From Agelas oroides (Eukaryota; Porifera; Demospongiae; Agelasida; Agelasidae): DNA of 64,000 bases. This document shows positions 37,158 through 61,818 of the stretch, piece by piece. Location of the stretch: the NCBI GenBank assembly GCA_949130485.1, contig OX422189.1, forward strand, positions 9,200,992 through 9,264,991. The letters are read 5' to 3'. Position numbers and translations under genes: made by a program. The first letter of the stretch is position 1, and every line of letters starts with the position of its first letter. The notes beneath the pieces are model-generated. The model was not told the origin of the DNA, made no database searches, and saw only the letters and a list, made by a program, of their open reading frames with translations.

Positions 37158-37403
37158 CTTTGTCTAAGTCAAAGACATGCAGTTCATCGGTGTTCCCACT
37201 GTCTATCCACCCAGCAAAGACCACCAGCTGGTTATCACCATAAGACACCATCCTGCAGCCATTCTTCTTCTGTGGGACACTGGAGGGGTTTGATACTTGC
37301 ACCTGCTCCCACTGAAAGGTATGTAGGTCAAGCTTGAAGAGGGTGTTGTGATGGGACACATCATCATACCCCCCAAAGACATACAGACATGACCCCACCA
37401 CTG
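37158..37403 (-). pseudogene. Orphan fragment of the Kelch-kinase first exon
   Basis: Matches the downstream part of exon 1 of the two Kelch kinase genes, including its splice donor; homology begins near 37,074 and stops abruptly at about 37,403. It encodes VVGSCLYVFGGYDDV and DELHVFDLDKG without internal stops, but no other Kelch, coiled-coil or kinase exon follows on the minus strand, where the dead TKL kinase gene lies instead. It is a third, partial copy moved by rearrangement. Confidence 0.8.
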
Positions 37404-39835
37404 CAGAGTAGAGATAGAGTGACTGTCGAGTACAGTGTGTAACACTTGGTTGTGTGTAGTGTAGGTGTATGGAGTTCTGCTCTGGTGTGCTATAGTGGTA
37501 TGGACTAGACATCTATTTGTAAGTGGAAGTGTAATGGATGAAGCAGTTTGGGTGGACTTTAACTTGAGTGGTATATAGGTCTCAAGCTATTATTTATAGT
37601 AGGTAATTTATAAGTTAACTTGTAGTGTGGGTAGCTAGGTAAGCATGGTTGAGGCTAATATTTTGTATATGCCAGGAGGGTGGGCAATGGGGTGCCTAGC
37701 AAGGAGGAAGGTGTGACTGGTTGTGAAAGTATGCTGAGGGTGGTTTGGTTTTACTTGTGAGCGGAGTCTGCTATTTTCAAGTTTGTAATATGGGTGAGTA
37801 CTATATTAGTGCTAAACTATACTACTACTACAGGGGTTGTGCAAGGGTAAATGATATGTCTGCTTAGCATATGATGTATATTTGTGGTGACATTCCACCA
37901 TGGAAGGGTCAAGGTAGGAAAGAAATTATGTATAATACATGAACTAACAATTGCACTGACAACACTCACAAAACACCCCACAGCTCATGCAGTCGTGAAT
38001 ATATAATGCCACCAGCTCCATCCGGTCTTAACCACAAACATGTGACACCACATATCCACCACATATATGTACTAACCACTACACTTCTTCCGGCCACAAT
38101 CTACATCAACCTCCACTTCAACTTTACACACCCTATAAAAACACTTCAACCATGCGCACAGCACAGTTGTACCCCACCAACAGCACAACTTTACACACCC
38201 TATAAAAACACTTCAACCATGCACACAGCACAGTTGTACCCCACCAACAGCACAACTTTACTCAACCTGCTCTACTGAGTTTCCTGACTGCACTCTTACT
38301 AGCTACCTCCATAAAACTCCAATGGTCTCTCTTCTACCTACAGTTACCTGTTTCTTCAATAACCTTACTTAATGTATTCTTAGCTCTCTAAATCACAGGA
38401 GGGAACCAACTGACTAATTAGCCCTCCTAACTGAATTCAGCACAATCCATCTGAGGAAGTCTACTATCACTACCACTACCACAGCTACATAGAAACACAA
38501 TTCTGCATGAGCTACCCCAGCCATAAAACTAGATTGGAACACCTACACAGGGATATAGCAACTTTCCCATCAAAATGTGTTTACTCTGTAGTATTTTTCA
38601 AGGTTTGATGATTTTAGGGATCCCAAACTATGAACCCTGAACGGTGTATGTTAACATTAATACCATGTTAGAATGGAAGGTGCTCTAGTGAAGAAAAATT
38701 ACTATCAGCACAAAGAGAGGTTATTAAATGCTAGAATACAGTTTGAACTCCAACTGAAAATGTTTCAATCAACAACGCACCAGGTGACTCATAATACCAG
38801 CAGTCAACTCACAATACATGCAAGAGTGATTTTCATAGGTTCTTACCTTTAGAACCACTGCCTAGGGGGGAAAATACGAATTTTATTTTATAAGTGGTAC
38901 ATTCTCAGGAGAAATGTTTTAAACCTTTAGATGGAACTGAAAAAATACATTACACTAATGAGTAGTCATTCAGTTTAGCTGTCTCATAATACCAGCATCC
39001 ACCCTACTTAATGTCTGCATACTGATATGCTATTTACTGTACACAATGTATTGATAAAACGTTCTACAGTACTTGGGTTGTGGCACTGGCACGGTATTCA
39101 ACATACTGAGCTAGTGCAAGTAAATGATGAGGGCAACAAAACTGAGATATTTCAGACAGTATCCCAAAGCTCTTCCCAGGTTTCACTGCATACTGGATGA
39201 AGAGATGAGGAACAAATGATGACACAAAGTTTGTCTTTTAGCTTCTCTTGCAGCAGATCTTTCAGTTGACATATGTAGTATTGGATTCTACGGCCATCCA
39301 TCCACTCTTGTTATCAGCAAGTCAGTACGTCCATGCAGGGTAGCAACACAAATAGATATGAAAGTTTCAACAGGAAATGCCTTATCACGGTCTACCTGAG
39401 GGTCTGAACATAGTGTACAGAAAACTGGGTCAGACTGCACAAAATGCCTTATCACGGTCTACCTGAGGGTCTGAACATAGTGTACAGAAAACTGGGTCAG
39501 ACTGCACAAAATGCCTTATCACGGTCTACCTGAGGGTCTGAACATAGTGTACAGAAAACTGGGTCAGACTGCACAATACCACTCAACACTGACACACTAA
39601 TGTAGGCACTCTGTATTTCTAATCACCTGATCTGATCCTGGTGACAAGAGTAAAAATTAATAGGTATAAAAATTAGGTTGATAGAGCAAGATCAGTTTGA
39701 TGAAGGGAAAAACACAGTTGATAAAATATATTGGAAGACATAAACATAAGGCCGTCGTAGATTGACCAATTCCTGGGTGGATGAGGATGTGTCACAGACA
39801 CTTTCAGTCATTTGTGGATACCAGTATAAAGCCAT

Positions 39836-39907
<72 letters not shown>

Positions 39908-40180
39908 CAATTTAAGATTGTGATAAGCAAAATACAGTTAATGACAGTGGACACCCCTGATTAACCTCGCTAATCCTTGAGGTATCTGCACTAGAGGGGC
40001 CAGGGTAGACTCGTTCCCAGGCCCACCCCCCATTTTTACTTTCACTCTTCTGTTTGCGTTCTCACAATAATACATGGAAGCAGAAGAGCGGCTCAGAGGT
40101 GACAAGAACTCTGGCACCAACTAGGGTCTAGGGTCAAAGGTCAAATCTAACCTGTTTATACTGTATGTGGCAATTAGTCC
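37404..40180. other. Intergenic, repeats only
   Basis: No convincing gene. Contains a 67-bp unit in two copies (38,121-38,260), a different 67-bp unit in three copies (39,377-39,577), and a (GT)n run at 39,838-39,906. Confidence 0.6.
39377..39577. repeat. Three tandem copies of a 67-bp unit
   Basis: Units start at 39,377, 39,444 and 39,511, each opening ATGCCTTATCACGGTCTACC. The copies are virtually identical, so the expansion is recent. Confidence 0.9.
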
Positions 40181-40184
40181 CTGT

Positions 40185-40351
40185 TGCACATTTTGATTGT
40201 ATCAGTGTGTTCAAAGCACTGTGTCGCTAAACTTCAATAAAGATAGGTCCATATTCACTTGATGGAGGTGGGGCTCGTAATCATGCATATACAGAGTACA
40301 CATGAGCCACACAGTGTTTTGAGTGTAGTGATATGATCAAAATGTGCAATG
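40185..40351. mobile_element. MITE-like element with about 50-bp inverted arms
   Basis: The left arm opens TTGCACATTTTGATTGTATC and the right arm is its near complement ending CAAAATGTGCAA. The whole is about 167 bp, noncoding, downstream of the myotubularin gene. Confidence 0.65.
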
Positions 40352-40919
40352 AAATAATCTTCAATTTCTACACGGGACTGTCACAACACACAACATTCTG
40401 ATGTCATCACAGACTAGCCTTATTCCTAGCATCCACCCCAATCCCAGTTTTGTAACAGGAACGAAAGCTGCTGGATTGCATACTTGGAAATGAGGTTAAT
40501 AGTCTGAACAAGAATGCATAAGATCGGGCAGCTTGAGTAAGAGCATTTAACTCGGTAAACTGGTCGGAAACTACTGCCAATACTAAAAATAGTAACACAT
40601 ACTGCGCATGCTGCATAGACATAAGCTGTAGTGTTTGTGTGGACTTTTATGTGATGACTCTGTTTTGTAATTACATGTATTGTGAAGTCGTGATGTAGAA
40701 TGCAAATTGTATATAAGTCACTATCCATTAGATTTTTGTCAGTTCTTCTAAGTGATGTGGTGTTTGTATGTGTAACCCGCGCTCCACTCTTGTCAAGATG
40801 CCACATAAGCCATTACATTGTTGCTAAGCACATGACTGGGTGTCCTGGTTCAATAATTTTGACCATACTATGGGCTTCTATTAGAGTTACACGCTCTTTT
40901 TCAAGCCGCTTGTTCTTAC

Positions 40920-51629
<10,710 letters not shown>

Positions 51630-51727
51630 ATCATAGCTTCACATGCTTCAGTATGCTTGGCTCCCAGCAAAAATGTGGGGCGTGGCTAAACGGATGGCTA
51701 TCTACCGTTCCAAGTTTTCAGTTTTTG

Positions 51728-51810
51728 AATGGCCGACTTGCATAATGACGTCACGTACGAGGGCTGGGGTAAAAATCTGACGGCGTTCCATAGAGAATGT
51801 ATGGGAAATT
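51728..51810 (+). repeat. Left terminal inverted repeat
   Basis: Begins AATGGCCGACTTGCATAATG and ends ATGGGAAATT; exact inverted partner of 55,798-55,880. Its outer edge is 99 bp from the myotubularin start codon. Confidence 0.95.
51746..51753. promoter_or_regulatory. Perfect CRE palindrome in left inverted repeat
   Basis: TGACGTCA, the full CREB/ATF site, lies inside the terminal repeat about 117 bp upstream of the myotubularin ATG. Activity is inferred only. Confidence 0.5.
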
Positions 51811-52098
51811 TACACTCCTCCTGACAAACACGTTTGTAACTTGCGATCAATAGTAGCTGTCACCACTCTTTTTGCATACATTGACCACAGTAGAACAGTC
51901 TATCGCCGGAATGGGTTTCTAGGCACTACAGACGCCGTGCAACGCTTCAGCCAGCATGTAAACTATCCACGAAGAATGAAGGCGCGCAAGAGTACTATCT
52001 ACAATCGCTGTAGCGGCTGTTCTAGTTCAAAACAGTGCTACTTCAGATAAAGAGTTGCTTCGCTTGCGGCCTTGATTCAAAACGACTTGAAGTTGACC

Positions 52099-53932
52099 AT
52101 GCAGGCTTCTCCGGTTCCTTCGGATTGCACTCCAGTTCCAGGATCATCTCTTGGGGGCCGCACTCCTGCAGAGCTGACAGTCGTGGAGCTCAAGAGGTGG
52201 CTAGCTTGTCGACAGGCTCCAACGTCTGGAAAAAAGGCGGAGCTGGTCGCGAGGTAATTAGACACACCCTTATTAATAATTGTAGTCTCATGAATAACAG
52301 TATCATTATATTTCCAGGGTTGAGTTGTACATCAACAAAGGATTGGACAAGCACATAATCAATCCTGACATAAAACTCCAGAATGCACAGCCAGCTCTTG
52401 ATATTCCAAGTCAGGGGTGGAATTTACTGGAAAAGAGCAACGTAGCAATGTCATTTACACATGGGCATATGATTGCATACTTTGTTGATAGAAAAGCCAG
52501 TGACAACCTGCCAGCCAGTGACATAAAATCAATAAGTGACCAAGCCTATGCACTCTCAGAAAGGGGTCACATACAAAACATTGAACTTGCCACTGACTTT
52601 GGCGCTAACTATATACGGGCAAAGTGCCTCCCGGAAATGAAAAAGACTATAATCTACAGCCTGCGAATGGTGTTAAAAAATGACTGCAGCATAGTTGGAG
52701 CTGAGTGTGGCTGCCCTGCTGGCAAAGGCCCAACAGCCAGTTGCAAACACATAGCCGCTTTGTGCTACTCACTGGACAAATTCTGCAAGTCACAACAGAT
52801 TCCACAGTTGTTAAGCCCTACCAACCAACTACAAGCCTGGAATCAGCCAAGGGCAAAGAAGCTGAAACCCGTCCCAGTCCAGAACCTTCACTTTGAAAAG
52901 TTGAAGTATGGAAAGAAGCCTAGCCAGCAGCATAAACCACTCACTTCTGTTTTTGATCCCAGACCACTTCGCTATAAGCATCCGGACTACGAAGCACTCA
53001 CCCAACTACGAAGTGAGTTAGCACACATGGCTACACCATGTTGTTTCCTTCACCTATTGGGTCCAGCCACTGACCCCGTTGCTAGTGTGTGCCATGACCA
53101 CTCATACACACGAACCAGTGAGCCACCAGATCATCCTTTGCCTCGGCACACTGTTGTCCTCCCTTCAAGTAGTGAGATCATCATACAGTTACCTGTAAAA
53201 GAAGAGATGGAAAGGTTCAAGCAAGAAATGACACTCTCTTCAGATGAAATCAAGGAAGTGGAGAGAAATACAAGGGCACAGAGTGACAATCCTATATGGT
53301 TTGAGAAAAGGAGGCACAGGATTACAGCATCAGTCTGTGGGAAAATACTACAAAGGCCCACCAGAACAACAGCACGTGAAATATTATACCCAAAACCTTT
53401 TGTGTTTTTACCTGCACCAATTTTATGGGGAAGGAAACATGAGAAAGCTGCTTGCAAAAAGTATGAGGACGTGAAAACAGCTGAAGTGGGAAGAATGGTA
53501 GAGACCAAAGACTGTGGTCTCTATGTCCACCCTTACCATGGCTGGTTAGCAGCAACTCCAGATGCCACCATCCACTTTGACAGCAATGCAGAGCCAGATG
53601 GCATCCTTGAAGTCAAATGTCCCTATTCGGAAAGAGAAAATCATCCCCTTCAGTCCTGCACAAATCCCAATTTTTATGGCACCCTTTGCACTGGAAACTT
53701 CAAACTTAAAAGAGAACACAACTACTACCACCAAGTACAGCTGCAATTAGCTGTCACTACATTTAAATGGTGTGACTTCTGTGTGTACACTACTAAAGGG
53801 ATTGCAATTGAACGCATTTATCCAGATCTTGCATGGCAACTACAAAACATCCCTCAACTTCAATACTTCTACGACAACACTCTTCTACCTGAGATTCTAT
53901 TTCCTCGCATGAAACCAAGTTATGTTTTGTAA
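52099..53932 (+). CDS. Transposon-encoded SAP-SWIM-YqaJ nuclease protein
   Basis: Two exons, 52099-52253 and 52318-53932, separated by a 64-bp GT-AG intron; phases close to 589 residues. The start is the first ATG after an in-frame stop near 52,047. Residues about 23-52 form a SAP DNA-binding helix pair (LTVVELKRWLACRQAPTSG). A SWIM zinc finger follows with C182-x-C184-x9-C194-x-H196. The C-terminal half is a YqaJ/lambda-exonuclease-type domain: RRHRITAS, GRKHEKAACKKYE, LAATPDA and PDGILEVKCPYS, with the metal-site triad D479, E483, K485. Such nucleases trim DNA ends; the role in transposition is not established, though pairing with a DDE transposase is characteristic of ISL2EU elements. It looks intact. 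Confidence 0.9.
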
Positions 53933-53996
53933 TTTGTATTATACAGTATTACAACAAGATGTAAACAATGTTTTATCAGATATTATTATCAATAGA

Positions 53997-55316
53997 TTAC
54001 TCAACAAGTGGAGGGTAAAAGTTAGTTATCACTGCACAAACAAAAAAGGCTTGATCTGCTACACATGCAAGACTTGCTGGTGTAGGCCGATCGAAAAAGT
54101 GAAAGTTTTTGATACGCTCGATGGCTCTCTCCACATGAATTCTGAGAGATGCTATTCTCCTGGTCTCAATTAGTTCATGTTCATCTAACTGGGGCTTCCC
54201 ACGGAGAAAGGGAGGAATGTTCAATGATACATCAAGGGGTAGAAGCAAGTCACTGATGTCAAACCCTTTGTCTGCCATTACGCTATCACCCTTCTCTAGC
54301 AGGGGCAGGAGACCTGATTGTCTGGTCAGTTCCTTATCAGAAATACTGCCAGAGTAGAGGGAAGACACAAAACAAATTGCTCCAGAGGGTGTGATTCCTA
54401 TCAATGACTTAAAAGTGTTAGTGTTTTTATAACTAGAAAATGTCATCTGCTGCTCTGCAGGGTCAGAAGGCTGCACAACTTTAACTTCAGTGGCATCAAT
54501 GATTACTCTTGTTGTAGGATACTTCTTCCGAAAACATTCTGGCATGTGCTGTTGTACCTTAGCACGAGTTGGCCACAATGAGATATCTTTAAATTTAAAA
54601 TACAAGAAATTCACCCATGTAATAAAAATACGGGAGACAGTTGAGGGATGTACTCCAAATCGATCTGCTAAATCTTCTTCAAATAACCCTACTCTTAGGC
54701 GACAAAGTGTCATAAAAAACTCCTCTACTGGAGACAGTTTGCGCTGTGGCCCACACTTCAATTCCCGCTGACAGTCTGCAGCATAGCGTGATCCCCAGTA
54801 ATGCAATGAATTCACACATGGACCAAGATACCTAAAACAGGACTCAAAGTGTTTCCTTGAAGGAAAACCAGTGTAGAAGCGAACTTTATCATCATCATTT
54901 ATAATACGGCTAAATGAAAAGGTGGCTTGTTTAAGCTGGGTCTCTAGACAGTTAACTTTGCCCTCAAGTTCCAGTACTCTTTCATCCCAATTGTCATCAG
55001 TGTTGACACTAACAAGCACTTTCTTTGACTGCTCTATGTATGGATGACGCTGAGTGGGTGATTTTCGTGCCAACTGATTAATGTGGACAACAGGCTTGGA
55101 AAGATTAAGTGTTGGAATTTCATTTTCTCTCTTGTTCTTGCCATGCTCAAAGTGAAGACTGCAAACTCTGGAACTTTCAGGCAGGCATTTCTTCCCAATA
55201 TTTGTCAACCATTTTCTTAGCAGACTCTTGTTACGAAGTGGCAGGCGAAAAAATGAAAGGTGAGTATCTCGATAGGACTTGCTATTGCACCCAGGGACAA
55301 CACATGAATGCCCCAT
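53997..55316 (-). CDS. Transposase with THAP finger and DDE_Tnp_4 domain
   Basis: Single exon, 439 residues. An N-terminal THAP zinc finger carries C5, C10, C52 and H55 with the conserved W36 and a PLRNKSLLRKW helix; it should bind the terminal repeats. A short coiled-coil segment (about 115-135) follows, then an HTH region (FEEDLADRFGVHPSTVSRIF). The catalytic domain has the acidic triad D274 (VIIDATEVK), D349 (VMADKGFD) and E396 (HVERAIERIK). The start ATG lies directly before the first zinc ligand. The gene is convergent with the YqaJ partner and is uninterrupted, so the element may be autonomous. Confidence 0.93.
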   Translation of the reverse strand: MGHSCVVPGCNSKSYRDTHLSFFRLPLRNKSLLRKWLTNIGKKCLPESSRVCSLHFEHGKNKRENEIPTLNLSKPVVHINQLARKSPTQRHPYIEQSKKVLVSVNTDDNWDERVLELEGKVNCLETQLKQATFSFSRIINDDDKVRFYTGFPSRKHFESCFRYLGPCVNSLHYWGSRYAADCQRELKCGPQRKLSPVEEFFMTLCRLRVGLFEEDLADRFGVHPSTVSRIFITWVNFLYFKFKDISLWPTRAKVQQHMPECFRKKYPTTRVIIDATEVKVVQPSDPAEQQMTFSSYKNTNTFKSLIGITPSGAICFVSSLYSGSISDKELTRQSGLLPLLEKGDSVMADKGFDISDLLLPLDVSLNIPPFLRGKPQLDEHELIETRRIASLRIHVERAIERIKNFHFFDRPTPASLACVADQAFFVCAVITNFYPPLVE

Positions 55317-55797
55317 GCTTCATACACTTGGCTGCAAATTATTCAGCTACACAGTCTTGCACTTCTATTCAAAGACAACTTTTCACACTACACAAACACT
55401 AGCTAAAGCCTAAATTCTTCAACACATGGGATCAGCTGTATTACCAGGCTTATTCCCGCCGAAAACACAGGTTCAGGTGGCTATATCTGTTCCCGCCGTT
55501 CCACCCGCTGCATGCACAAGAATGTATACAGCACAAGCAAGTATTTGGCTCACTAATACTACAGCTACACAGACAGACTGTCACACATCTTACATGTATA
55601 ATGTTTTCCTGAAGCAACATGGGGACGACATCATCAGCTGGGCCGCGTGGCTGCCACGCACTTCGCAAGCCATGTGCCAGTACAGCAATCGGCCTTACTT
55701 ACTGATGCACCGACTCTTCAGGTGCCATTTGCTAGCGTATGGAGAAGATCGGTCTTTCCGCGTAGCAATCCTGTCCACCTTTGTAACACGAGTTGGG

Positions 55798-55880
55798 AAT
55801 TTCCCATACATTCTCTATGGAACGCCGTCAGATTTTTACCCCAGCCCTCGTACGTGACGTCATTATGCAAGTCGGCCATT
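55798..55880 (-). repeat. Right terminal inverted repeat
   Basis: Inverse of 51,728-51,810, including the CRE palindrome TGACGTCA at 55,855-55,862. Confidence 0.95.
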
Positions 55881-60137
<4,257 letters not shown>

Positions 60138-60311
60138 CTAGTGCTGGTTGAACTGGGTTGGGTATCAGGTGTGCTGTGAGTCAGAGTGCCACAGCGGAGC
60201 AGCTTCGTTTGAACTTGGAGAAGCAATGACGGAAACCCGGATCACTTCTATATCATGTTTTATGATATTAGAAATTAATTTTATTGATGTGGTATCCTTC
60301 TACAGTCTACT

Positions 60312-60371
60312 TACTGGTCTGCAGGGGAGACCACTTTTGACAGCCAAAAATGGTCTCCCGTGCAGACCAGT
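60312..60371. repeat. 21-bp stem hairpin downstream of TTBK
   Basis: Left arm ACTGGTCTGCAGGGGAGACC plus A (60,312-60,333) pairs with the right arm (60,351-60,371) with one mismatch around a loop of about 17 nt. It lies about 175 bp after the stop codon and may be in the 3' untranslated region. Confidence 0.75.
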
Positions 60372-61267
60372 TTTGGTTCGATAATGCATGTACATAATTT
60401 TAGAATCGTGTGTATACAATCAATCTTCATGTTTCGTCAATGTACAAGCCTTCATACAAAAGTACACATCCCTCTATACCGAGCCAACCGTTTGACGTAG
60501 GCAATCAGCAGTGAATATGTTTAGCAGGTACTTAATATGAAGCCATTCTAGGTGCTTAGCCTAGCAAAAGCCTGCCTCTTTGCTGCTTCCGATGGTGGGC
60601 CTAGAAACCACTGCTTCGTTACTCTCACAATGATGGATATAGGGTCCCCATTTGAGGGACTGTATTTTGCCCATGCATGAACAATCAACGAACCACATCT
60701 CCCCCCCAAAATAGGCCTAGATGTTATGCAAAGTCACCCACTGCACAGAACACATCCAATAACAGCTCGGCTTCATTAGCTGCACTGGGGTGACTGGGAA
60801 CGAGGACTGCTATATCATGCACAGAATACGGTCAGGTGGCTGACCTTATCCAAAAGGTCGGTACAAGCTCCTTGAAAGTACCGTCTCTTCGCATGCATGT
60901 GTTTTTATCCTAAACACAATGAGGATTCCAGCTCTTCAATAGACACTACCGGTGTGGCAAGATCCTTCAGACCCTCTCCACTTTTGTCTACCTGGTTCCA
61001 TTTTTATACATATTGCAGGGGTTGAAATTAAGGCCTGTCAATGAGGTTACTTCAAGTAAGGAAGTCTGACAGACCTTTAGGCTGCGGTCACTGCAGTTTA
61101 TGTCTGAAGCAGACTCCAAATGCTCCTTATGCCAAAATTGCTTCCAAATTAACTGTCCATTTGCAATTTCAGTCTTCACAATTATGAGTTGACTAGTGTG
61201 TTATTGCCAGCTCTTAGGGGAAGAAGAGTTGAGGAGAGCTAGCTGTCACGTGATTCATTGCCATAGT

Positions 61268-61510
61268 CCTTACAACACTTACAACAGTTCACATAACCTA
61301 CGTAGCCATTACACCAGTTTACATAAGTGCTTAGCACTTACGACAGTTCACATAACCTGCGTAGCCATTACGCCAGTTTCCATAAGTGCTTAGCACTTAC
61401 GACAGTTCACATAACCTGCGTAGCCATTATAAGTGCTTAGCACTTACGACAGTTCACATAACCTGCGTAGCCATTACACCAGTTTACATAAGTGCTTAGC
61501 ACTTACACCT
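61268..61510. repeat. 59-bp minisatellite
   Basis: About four units of ACAGTTCACATAACCTGCGT, GCCATTACRCCAGTTT and the near-palindrome AAGTGCTTAGCACTT; one unit is shortened by about 13 bp. Confidence 0.9.
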
Positions 61511-61818
61511 GCAGTTTAAATCGAACCTTTTTCTGGTTTCTTTCATTATCCCCTACTAGCTCCTGCCTCCAGTTGTTGCTACTTGAAGAGATGTCATTTT
61601 TGCACCTTATTAAGGTCAGCTACCCTCTATGTGTGTACTGTTTGAACTTTGAATGTACATTTGTCTTATCCTCATACACCATCAATCACTTCTGGAAACA
61701 GTAGGGGCTGTACAAACTTCCAGAATCAGTTACGAACTTCAAAAACAGCACAAGGTCTACAAACAAACTTTGCAGGATGCAATAAGCATTTTTTTACTTC
61801 AAGGCACACAATAGCATC

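Larger units (their letters stand above)
51728..55880. mobile_element. ISL2EU-like DNA transposon, apparently complete
   Basis: 4,153 bp bounded by 83-bp terminal inverted repeats that match at essentially every base (51,728-51,810 and 55,798-55,880). Two convergent genes fill it: a SAP-SWIM-YqaJ protein on plus and a THAP-DDE transposase on minus, with about 65 bp between their stops. From memory, the ISL2EU superfamily is defined by a transposase paired with a YqaJ nuclease and 2-bp target duplications. Here AT occurs next to GGCCGAC at both ends and could be either a 2-bp target copy or part of the repeat. Both genes are open and the repeats barely diverged, so the insertion is young. Confidence 0.9.
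60138..61818. other. Intergenic between TTBK-like and FEM1-like genes
   Basis: No gene recognised. Contains a strong hairpin at 60,312-60,371 and a 59-bp minisatellite at about 61,268-61,510. The first few hundred bases are probably TTBK 3' untranslated sequence. Confidence 0.5.

Noticed and set aside
40426-40806. 126-codon minus-strand frame downstream of the myotubularin stop
   Set aside because: No recognisable domain; overlaps the probable 3' untranslated region. It could be a late exon only if the TGA at 40,920 were bypassed, for which there is no sign.
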